NCBI GenBank assembly: GCA_050948665.1 | Contig: JBMNEH010000001.1 | Span: 1,550,001-1,614,000, forward strand | Direction: 5' to 3' | Source of the DNA: JBMNEH01 sp050948665 | Lineage (GTDB): Bacteria > Bacillota > Clostridia > Christensenellales > UMGS416 | DNA length: 64,000 nucleotides | Shown here: piece by piece, positions 57,699 through 64,000 of the stretch | Position numbering within the stretch: position 1 is the first letter of the stretch | Layout of the letters: each line of letters begins with the position of its first letter | Made by a program: the position numbers and the translations under genes | The notes under the pieces: generated by a model | What the model was told of the DNA's origin: nothing | Seen by the model: only the letters and a program-made list of their open reading frames with translations | Databases searched by the model: none

Positions 57699-60094
57699 GC
57701 GCCGCTCACTTCCTCCGGCTTTGTCGTCATAACTCTGTAAAGCTCGGTGTCCTTCGGGAAGCGGTCAACGAAAGGCAATACCACGTTTCCGTAGAAGATA
57801 AGGCCTTCGCCTGCTTCGGTATGTGTAACGTATTTCATCTGCTGCGGGGAAATGGAAAGCTGCTTTGCAAGGATAGCGCGGTCTCCGGCTGCCTGATTGA
57901 GCATGAGGACAAAATCGCTGTTTTCAAAGATATTCTCCACCTCACGGCTGGAAAGAAGGTCTTTGACATTTTGAGTTATAGCAGTCGGTATGCCGCCCCA
58001 TTTTCTAAAACGCTTCCAGATCTCAACGGAGTATGCGGCTGTCTGTTCCTCACGCAAAAGCAAATGAAACTCGTCCATGTAGTAGCGCGTCGCCTTTTGC
58101 TCGGCGCGGTTAATGGTTACTCTGTTCCATACCTGGTCTTGCACAATCAGCATACCGAGCTTTTTAAGCTGCTTTCCAAGCTGCTTAATATCAAAGCAGA
58201 CAAGGCGGTTTGACAGCTCAACGTTGGTACGATGATTAAAAACATTCAGGCTGCCCGAAACATAAAGTTCCAATGCCGCCGCTACTCGTGCCGCTTCCGG
58301 CTCCGGCTGCTTCAAAAGCTCATTGTAAAGGTCGCCGAGGACAGGCATTTTCGCAGGGTCTGGGTCTGCAAGAAACGGTCGATAGACGTTTCTCACGGCG
58401 CGGTCAATGACCGTCTTTTCTACGGGCTGCAAGCCCTCTTTGCCGCCAATGACGAGTTCGCAAAGGGAAAGGATAAAATCGGATTTCAGTGCAAGCGGGT
58501 TGTCGTCCTCTGAATAGTTCAGGTTAATATCCATGGGATTGACGTACTGCGTACTTGTTGGCGAAATGCGGATTACCTGTCCGTGTAACCGCTGCACAAG
58601 AGGGTAATACTCCGCTTCCGGGTCGCAGATGATAATGTCGTCGTCCGTAATAAGAAAGGCGTTTGTGATTTCACGTTTTGCCGCAAAGCTCTTGCCGGAA
58701 CCGGGCGTACCCAAGATCAGCCCGTTCGGATTTTTCAGTTTCTTACGGTCGCACAGGATCATGTTGTTGGATAATGCGTTCAGCCCGTAATACAGGGCTG
58801 CGCCCGTCTGAAAAAGCTCCTGCGTGATAAAGGGAATAAAAATAGCGGTGCTTGAAGTCGTTAATCCCCGCGTAATGGGGATCAGATTATCCCCAAGCGG
58901 AACGCTCGACATGAAGCCCGCTTCCTGCTGATAGTCAAGGCGGATCAGGGCACAGTTATATTTCTGTGCGATACCCGCCGCCGCGAAAATATCATTGTCA
59001 AGTTTCCGCTTCGTGTCCGCAAGGTTTACCACAAGGAAGATCAGAAGAAACATTCGCTCGTTTCGGCTCTGCAAATCCTGTAAGAGATTTTTTGCTTCGC
59101 CGCCATAGGTGGCAAGGTCAGACGGTATAATATCCATGTCGTAGCCGCTGCGCACCGCCTTTTTTTGTTCTTCAATTTTCATCTTGTCAAGGTCGGTGAT
59201 TTTGCGCTTGATGGTCTTGATCGCTTCGCTCTGGTCGATACTCCTTATATGGAGATTGACGATGATTCCCGTTTCAAGGTCGAGAATATCCGATAAAATA
59301 CGGTCGTTCAGCTCCGGTGCAAGGATTTCAAGAAACGATACCGCACCGATTTTGCGCCCCATGCGGAACATCCTGCCGTCTCCAAAGCGAAAAGAGGACG
59401 GGGCGATAAAGTCCTTTGTGGAAAGTCCCGACGGGACAAGCCAATCCCAAGAGAAGCGGAACGCTTCACGCTCGGGGTGGAATACGCTATGCAGGGCTTC
59501 AAGTCGTTCATAGCCCGTCATGGGGCGGGCAGTCACGCCAAGCACCTTAAAATTGTTCAGTACGTCGGTTTCGATACGGGAAAGCCGCGCCTTTGCCGCG
59601 CTCAAATTATCCGCTTCCACGGAAAAGGTGATGTACTTTGATTTCACAAAGCCGTTGTTGCCCTTTGCAAGCTGATTTTTGAGCATATCCGCGTACTCGG
59701 CGCGAATGGAATTGAAAGCGTCGTCTTGCATCGGGATTGCGATTGCCTTTTCCGTGTCGCCGCTTTGCGTTTCGCGGCTAATAAAGGAAAGCTGCACCGA
59801 AACGGAAGAATCAAAGTAGTTGAGAAAATCACACCAATTTTCAAAGATAGCCGTTTTGTCGTCTGCTTGTGCAAGCTGATAATTTATATCTTCATAGACA
59901 ATGCTTTTGCTGTATTTCCTGTCCGTTATCTTACAGATACCGTCCGGGTACATCTGCAAATACGGTATGGTCTGCTGCGCGGTATGCGTTTTTCCGTCGC
60001 CCTTTGCCTTTTGGACAAGAGCAGCAATTTCCTTTTTCTCCACGCGGGTTAGCTTTCGCTTATTTCCTGCAGGTTTTGTTTTTTCCGGTGACAA
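57695..60094 (-). CDS. VirB4/TraE-type conjugation ATPase
   Basis: 799 residues. Walker A GTPGSGKSFAAKRE, Walker B TRYYMDEFHLLL, and ITQNVKDLLSSREVENIFENSD. Powers the type IV secretion channel. I set the start at a TTG (60094, GGAGGTATCGGCTA upstream), because the earlier TTG at 60115 would have no SD of its own. Overlaps the PrgI gene. Confidence 0.92.
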   Translation of the reverse strand: MSPEKTKPAGNKRKLTRVEKKEIAALVQKAKGDGKTHTAQQTIPYLQMYPDGICKITDRKYSKSIVYEDINYQLAQADDKTAIFENWCDFLNYFDSSVSVQLSFISRETQSGDTEKAIAIPMQDDAFNSIRAEYADMLKNQLAKGNNGFVKSKYITFSVEADNLSAAKARLSRIETDVLNNFKVLGVTARPMTGYERLEALHSVFHPEREAFRFSWDWLVPSGLSTKDFIAPSSFRFGDGRMFRMGRKIGAVSFLEILAPELNDRILSDILDLETGIIVNLHIRSIDQSEAIKTIKRKITDLDKMKIEEQKKAVRSGYDMDIIPSDLATYGGEAKNLLQDLQSRNERMFLLIFLVVNLADTKRKLDNDIFAAAGIAQKYNCALIRLDYQQEAGFMSSVPLGDNLIPITRGLTTSSTAIFIPFITQELFQTGAALYYGLNALSNNMILCDRKKLKNPNGLILGTPGSGKSFAAKREITNAFLITDDDIIICDPEAEYYPLVQRLHGQVIRISPTSTQYVNPMDINLNYSEDDNPLALKSDFILSLCELVIGGKEGLQPVEKTVIDRAVRNVYRPFLADPDPAKMPVLGDLYNELLKQPEPEAARVAAALELYVSGSLNVFNHRTNVELSNRLVCFDIKQLGKQLKKLGMLIVQDQVWNRVTINRAEQKATRYYMDEFHLLLREEQTAAYSVEIWKRFRKWGGIPTAITQNVKDLLSSREVENIFENSDFVLMLNQAAGDRAILAKQLSISPQQMKYVTHTEAGEGLIFYGNVVLPFVDRFPKDTELYRVMTTKPEEVSGA

Positions 60095-60446
60095 TAGCCG
60101 ATACCTCCTTTTCAAGTTGTCTTTGCCGTTCGATTACGGCGTAGAAGTTTTCCGTCTGATAGGGTCTTTCTTTCGGACGGATAATTTTTGTCTGTACGAT
60201 GTTCTTAATCAGCGTTTCAAGGGGCTGACCGTGCCGTTCGTACATAGCGAACAGGAAACAGGGCAGCATGACGAGTATCATCATGAACGCCGCAAGACTT
60301 GTCCCTGCACTGTCTTTGAGTAAAAAGAAAAGCGGCAATCCCATAAGGAGAGCTGCCGCAAAGAATATCAGTTGCCTTTTTGTGAGATTGAGCGCAACCT
60401 TTGTTTTTATGCGCGATAGGTCTTTGGGAACAGGTACATACGCCAT
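60060..60446 (-). CDS. PrgI-family membrane protein
   Basis: 128 residues. VPVPKDLSRIKTKVALNLTKRQLIFFAAALLMG then two membrane helices, as in PrgI/VirB3-like proteins. Part of the inner channel of the Gram-positive conjugation machine, next to VirB4 as usual. Confidence 0.88.
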   Translation of the reverse strand: MAYVPVPKDLSRIKTKVALNLTKRQLIFFAAALLMGLPLFFLLKDSAGTSLAAFMMILVMLPCFLFAMYERHGQPLETLIKNIVQTKIIRPKERPYQTENFYAVIERQRQLEKEVSAIVTGKNKTCRK

Positions 60447-60464
60447 AGAAAAACCTCCTTTCAG

Positions 60465-61334
60465 TTAGTGTGCGTTAAAGATGGATTTTGCAAGTGCGCC
60501 GGATTTGAACAGTGAAAAACAGAGAATAACGGTGTAGGCTGCGAGGGAGAATATTGCGCTGTGCAGATTGTCCGCTATTATCATGTCATTCACCAAGACC
60601 GCATAAATGCCGACGCATATCATGATGAGAAAACCTTGAAAACCGAGAGCGAAAAGCCCTTTTAGATAGTTGTTTCCGATTTGTCCCCATTCCCGGTTTG
60701 TCATTGTTGCGAATGGAATAGGTGAAACGGAACAGTATAGGTAAATCTCAATCATACGCCCGTACAAGATTACCGTTATCAGCACCGACATGATTTTCAT
60801 GCAAAGGCTGACAAGGCTTGTTTCGAGCATAAGTAAAAGCAGTTCGGGGATCTCCATTGCGTCAAGCCCGTCTTGCATAGCGGAGAGTGCGGCGGCAACA
60901 TCTATGTTTGTGTTGCCGCTGATCATTCCCGCCGCGCCCGATACAATGTGCTGTGCCATGTCGAATACCGCCATTGTGATGTCAAAGGTGTGCGTTACGA
61001 TGAAAACCGCAACAAACGCTTTGAAAAACCACTTAAAGAACATGAACGTGTCAATGTCGTGCATATTATTCTTTTCCGTTACCATGCTGATTAGCTCCAC
61101 GCATAGAACGTAGGTAATGACAAGCCCCGCAATGGGTACTATCACATTTTCCGATAACGTCTGTATCATGGAAAAGATGTTAGCGTTCCACCCCTGCGGG
61201 GTCTTGCCTACCTCGGCGGCGATAGTGCCGACTTTCTCGTTTACGTCCCCGAACATAGTTGACAGATTTCCGTTGATAGCTCCGATTAAGATGCCTTTTA
61301 TCCATTCGTTAATCGCGTCAAGTATGCTCTGCAT
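60465..61334 (-). CDS. TrbL/VirB6-like multi-pass membrane protein
   Basis: 289 residues, five to six membrane segments (IVPIAGLVITYVLCVELISM, FFKAFVAVFIVTHTFDITMAVF, LVSLCMKIMSVLITVILYGRMIEIYLY). Matches the CD1105-like VirB6/TrbL family in Tn1549-type ICEs. Channel component. 16 nt from the Maff2 gene. Confidence 0.85.
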   Translation of the reverse strand: MQSILDAINEWIKGILIGAINGNLSTMFGDVNEKVGTIAAEVGKTPQGWNANIFSMIQTLSENVIVPIAGLVITYVLCVELISMVTEKNNMHDIDTFMFFKWFFKAFVAVFIVTHTFDITMAVFDMAQHIVSGAAGMISGNTNIDVAAALSAMQDGLDAMEIPELLLLMLETSLVSLCMKIMSVLITVILYGRMIEIYLYCSVSPIPFATMTNREWGQIGNNYLKGLFALGFQGFLIMICVGIYAVLVNDMIIADNLHSAIFSLAAYTVILCFSLFKSGALAKSIFNAH

Positions 61335-61350
61335 AGGACATTACCTCCGC

Positions 61351-61566
61351 TTAACCGAACAAGCCGGAGAGAAGCGGAACAAGGACAAGCCCGATAAGAG
61401 CAACGCCGCCGCCCGCCATGAGCTGCTTCATACCTTGCGATTTTGCCCCCGGATTATCGTTTCCGTAACCTTCCAAAAGGTTGATTACGCCCCAGATACC
61501 GAGGCCTGCGCCGAGTGCGATAACAAGAGTCTGCAATACACCTACTGCGCTGTTGAAAAATTCCAT
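61351..61566 (-). CDS. Maff2-family small membrane protein
   Basis: 71 residues, two helices: LQTLVIALGAGLGIWGVINLLEGYG and GGGVALIGLVLVPLLSGLF. VirB2-pilin-like size and location in conjugation operons; may be the channel's small subunit. Confidence 0.85.
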   Translation of the reverse strand: MEFFNSAVGVLQTLVIALGAGLGIWGVINLLEGYGNDNPGAKSQGMKQLMAGGGVALIGLVLVPLLSGLFG

Positions 61567-61631
61567 AGAGTAACCTCACTTTCTGCCGCTGTGCGGCTCT
61601 GAAAAAATGTTTTGATTTTGTTTTTGAGCAT

Positions 61632-61664
61632 GAAAAAAGCCGCCTTTGTCTTAAATAGGCGGCT
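61632..61664 (-). terminator. Hairpin between coupling-protein relic and Maff2 gene
   Basis: AGCCGCCT / AGGCGGCT (8 bp) followed by TTTTTTCATG on the minus strand. Possible attenuator of the transfer operon. Confidence 0.65.
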
Positions 61665-61687
61665 GCGCGGGGAAATACCCGCATTGG

Positions 61688-61750
61688 CTATGAAACTGTG
61701 AATTGAGTGGGTGCGCGTACCATATAGCCTTTGTTTACGGTTGCTGTAAT
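61688..61750 (-). CDS. Possible 20-residue peptide with ATT start
   Basis: Strong AAAGGAGG 7 nt before an ATT at 61750; frame reads TATVNKGYMVRAPTQFTVS to TAG at 61688. No ATG is in reach except within the peptide. Whether it is translated is uncertain; unknown function. Confidence 0.35.
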   Translation of the reverse strand: MTATVNKGYMVRAPTQFTVS

Positions 61751-61769
61751 AATCTCACCTCCTTTAAGG

Positions 61770-63038
61770 CTATGCGCCTGCTTCCAAAGCGTCAGCGTCC
61801 ATTTCGTAGTAGTCAAATACGGTGTCCGGCTTTATAGTTAGCGGCCGTCTCTCGCGTTTTAGAAACTGCTCAATATCAAAGGCGTTTTTCTTGTCATAGT
61901 CTGAAAGGTACTTGTATTTCGGGTGCCGGGTTATATCGTACTTTTCGGAGAAGAACGGGCGAACGCCGCGAAGCTGCAAGATACATTTGCCGCCGTCCAT
62001 AACGGCGATTTCATCTTGGCTCATAAGTTCTTTTCCTAATTTCTGATAGTTGAGCCCGTGAGAAATGTCGCGTCCTCTGTTTTCAGAAGTATTGAAACTG
62101 TCAATCGTTTCTTTACCGAGAATTTCCGATATTTCTTTGAGTGTCGTTTTTTCTTTGCCGCCGAGAAAAAGCGTCGTGTCGCAATTTCCTATAATTGTGT
62201 CAGCGTTTTCTTTGTAAATGGCTTTGAGTTGGCTCTGTGCCTGCACTACAAGGCAAGCCGATATTTCACGACTTCTGAATACGCTTATAAGCCTTTCAAG
62301 ATTTGGAATCGTGATGTTTGCTACCTCGTCAAGCAGACAGCGAACGTGAATAGGCAGCCTCCCGCCGTAAACATCGTCGGCTTTCGTACATAAGAGATTG
62401 AAAAGCTGCGATACAATCATTGCCGTTACAAAATCGAAAGTGCTGTCTGTATCGCTTGTGATAACGAATAACGCTGTTTTCCTGTCGCCTAAAGTGTCAA
62501 GTTCCAGCTCGTCGCTTTCCATAAGTTCCCGCAGCTCCTTAATGTCAAAAGGGGCAAGCCTCGCTCCGCAAGAAATGAGGATAGAGGAACGGGTTTTCCC
62601 CGCCGATAACAGAAACTTTTTATACTGCTTTACTGCAAAATGTTCCGGGTCTTTTTCTTCCAAACGTTCAAACATGAGGTCAACAGGGCTTTGAAATTCG
62701 CTGTCGTCCTCACGGGCTTCGCTTGCGTTAATCATTTCAAGCAGCGTCGTAAAATTCTTTTCCGCTTCCGGAGCTTCATAGTGGATATATCCGATAAGAG
62801 CGCAATATAGCAGCCTTTCGGCTTTTACCCAAAAATCTTCGGTTGATTTTTCGCCGCTTCCTTTCGTATTTGCTATCAAAGTGTTTACGAGCTTCAAGAT
62901 GTCTTTTTCGTCGCGGATATATGCAAAGGGGTTGTATTTCATGCTCTTTTTGAAGTTGATCGTATTCAGCACCTTTATACGGTAGCCGCCGCGCTGCAGG
63001 AGCTTTCCGCACTCGACTAAAACCGTTCCTTTCGGGTG
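61770..63038 (-). pseudogene. Type IV coupling protein (VirD4/TraG), N-terminus lost
   Basis: The frame reads PKGTVLVECGKLLQRGGYRI then KVLNTINFKKSMKYNPFAYI, matching the middle of Tn1549-type TraG proteins. Walker B RCLLDEVANITIPNLERL, SREISACLVVQAQSQLKAIY and the C-terminal part to 61770 are intact. The part before the conserved DPKG (membrane segments and Walker A, about 200 residues) is missing: upstream of codon Pro the frame meets His, Gln and then a TGA. An ATG (62972) inside allows a 400-residue fragment. Confidence 0.88.
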
Positions 63039-63074
63039 TTGTCAATAGGGAACGAGAAAAAAAGAATCTACATT

Positions 63075-63272
63075 TTAAGTGGTTTCATTGTCGTTTCGGA
63101 TAAGGCGTAAGACTTTATCGGTAAAGGTTTCCTTGCTCGTTTCGCTGAAATGGACGCGAATATCAAAGATCGTGTTGCCGATTTTCTTCACAAGGGTTAT
63201 GGGAGCGGTTTCCGTTTCGGTCAGAGGAATAGGGTTAGTGGCTGCGGTATCAGGCTTTTTCTGTTCGTTCAT
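63075..63272 (-). CDS. TnpW-family transposon-encoded protein
   Basis: 65 residues, ATG at 63272 after AAAGGAGAGCCT; the open frame is longer but lacks a site. Core TLVKKIGNTIFDIRVHFSETSKET and KVLRLIRNDNE match small TnpW-like proteins of Tn4451-like elements. Function not known. Stop 35 nt from the junction with the ICE. Confidence 0.75.
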   Translation of the reverse strand: MNEQKKPDTAATNPIPLTETETAPITLVKKIGNTIFDIRVHFSETSKETFTDKVLRLIRNDNETT

Positions 63273-63386
63273 AGGCTCTCCTTTCCATGAAAATAGCCCC
63301 ATGCGGTCAACACATAGGGCGGCAGTTTGAGGTTGAAGTGGCGAAGTGGCAAAGGCTATGGGTTTTGCCACTTGGATTTTGCCACT

Positions 63387-64000
63387 TCACTTTTTAAGGG
63401 CGTGATACCATATAGCGCCAATGCGCTTTGAGGTAATACGCCCGTCAAGGTTTCGCTTTGCATTGCGGACGGTACGGGCTGAAATGCCGGCTTCCGCTGC
63501 GGCTTTCTCAATGTCCTCGCTGGCAAGCTCTTTCCCATCTGCAAGTAAATCAAGTATCAGTCTTTCCGCTTGCTCAGTCTTTGTTTCACTGTTGCCGCCC
63601 GCGCCGGATAAAAGCTCGTCGGCGGTGATGTCATACGTTCCAAGCCATTCAAAGCCCGTTTCGGGGTCAAGGCAAAAGGCAATAGGCTTGCCCTCCGGCG
63701 CAAGAGAAGACTTGTCGTGAATGATTACCCGGATATTCGGCTCACGCTTTACCCGTCCGACCAGCAAGACGCTCCTTGCTGCGGCGCGGAAGTCGATAGA
63801 CCCCAAACCGCGATAGGCGGTCTGTCCTCCGCTTGCCTTGTTTAAATGTCCGATAAGAATAACGGCACACCCGGTACGCTCGGCAACATCGGCAAGGCGG
63901 CGAAAGATGGGGCGTATCTCGTTTGCCTTGTTCATGTCGGTTTTCTCACCCACATAGGCTTGAATGGGGTCAAGGACTATCAGCCGCGCCCCGGTCTGCG
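63387..64000 (-). CDS. RepA/DnaB-like AAA ATPase (partial)
   Basis: Open at the right edge; 63387 is the stop. The visible part has Walker B LIVLDPIQAYVGEKTD, then AVILIGHLNKASGG and RGLGSIDFRAAARSVLLVGR, as in RepA-type helicases with a RecA fold, and a C-terminal winged helix (AGISARTVRNAKRNLDG). Used by mobilizable elements for replication. The Walker A lies outside. Confidence 0.85.
   Translation of the reverse strand, partial: QTGARLIVLDPIQAYVGEKTDMNKANEIRPIFRRLADVAERTGCAVILIGHLNKASGGQTAYRGLGSIDFRAAARSVLLVGRVKREPNIRVIIHDKSSLAPEGKPIAFCLDPETGFEWLGTYDITADELLSGAGGNSETKTEQAERLILDLLADGKELASEDIEKAAAEAGISARTVRNAKRNLDGRITSKRIGAIWYHALKK

Larger units (their letters stand above)
33735..64000. mobile_element. 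Tn916/Tn1549-like integrative conjugative element (left end; right end outside)
   Basis: Begins after the tRNA-Ser 3' end and contains, in order: integrase and Xis, Tn916-type regulators, a vanG-like cargo with an ABC exporter, MobC and relaxase, and a conjugation module (ArdC-like, TopB, DUF4366, DUF4315, CHAP hydrolase, VirB4, PrgI, TrbL-like, Maff2, coupling protein). The left boundary is inferred from the tRNA and the adjoining integrase; the right attachment site is not in the window. A second element interrupts it near 63038. Confidence 0.85.
63036..64000. mobile_element. Second mobile element inserted in the coupling-protein gene (end outside)
   Basis: Genes to the right of the break (TnpW-family protein, RepA-like ATPase) are those of Tn4451-type or similar mobilizable elements, not of ICE transfer modules. 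The junction lies near 63036-63040 with no direct repeat visible inside the window. Its recombinase would lie to the right. Confidence 0.65.

Noticed and set aside
62776..63045. 89-codon minus-strand frame upstream of the coupling-protein relic
   Set aside because: It is another reading frame of the same sequence; the conserved TraG frame explains it.
1..64000. CRISPR array
   Set aside because: No series of regularly spaced repeats of the right length; the only tandem repeats are the tRNA halves and the TGGTGCCC set.

Overview
The window looks like a Clostridia-type Firmicute: strong AGGAGG ribosome-binding sites, lipobox-type solute-binding proteins, tightly overlapping operons, and an integrative conjugative element (ICE) of the Tn916/Tn1549 kind. 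I cannot name the species. The carbohydrate genes (two sugar uptake systems, a CE15-type esterase, several sugar oxidoreductases) suit a plant-glycan-using gut or rumen bacterium; that is inference.

Chromosomal part, about 1-33,600. A minus-strand catabolic cluster (1-6,014) encodes an enolase-superfamily dehydratase, two tandem paralogous SDR proteins (one lacking catalytic residues), a RraA-family protein, a PHP hydrolase and a xylose-isomerase-like TIM barrel. A divergent polar amino-acid ABC transporter follows (6,525-8,763) with a small membrane protein. Next come a decayed IS3-type element (9,376-10,447), a Gfo/Idh/MocA oxidoreductase, mnmE-mnmG, a lipoprotein, a complete sugar ABC transporter (17,122-21,626), an SDR-CE15 esterase pair, a sirtuin, leuA-trpS, an ABC-2 exporter pair and a GPH symporter/PIG-L deacetylase/Gfo-Idh operon.

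Mobile part, about 33,646-64,000 (continues off the right edge). It starts at a tRNA-Ser(CGA) preceded by partial copies of the 5' half of the same tRNA. Tyrosine integrase and Xis follow, with six direct TGGTGCCC repeats between tRNA and integrase that look like integrase arm sites. Cargo is a vanG-like cluster (vanR-vanZ-vanS, then vanW-vanG-acetyltransferase-racemase) plus an ABC exporter. A repeated 19-bp motif upstream of vanR, vanW and the exporter suggests one VanR regulon. The transfer module holds MobC, a MOBP-type relaxase, an ArdC/YodL protein, TopB, DUF4366, DUF4315, a CHAP hydrolase, a DNA methylase, VirB4, PrgI, a TrbL-like protein, a Maff2 protein and a coupling protein.

Two things stand out. 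A structured sequence of about 75-98 nt, with different bases but the same hairpins, occurs twice in inverted orientation, just upstream of mobC and of the ArdC-like gene: oriT or a cis-acting RNA. And the coupling protein is cut exactly at its N-terminal third by a second element (TnpW, RepA-like ATPase), so this ICE is probably not self-transmissible while that element is in place.
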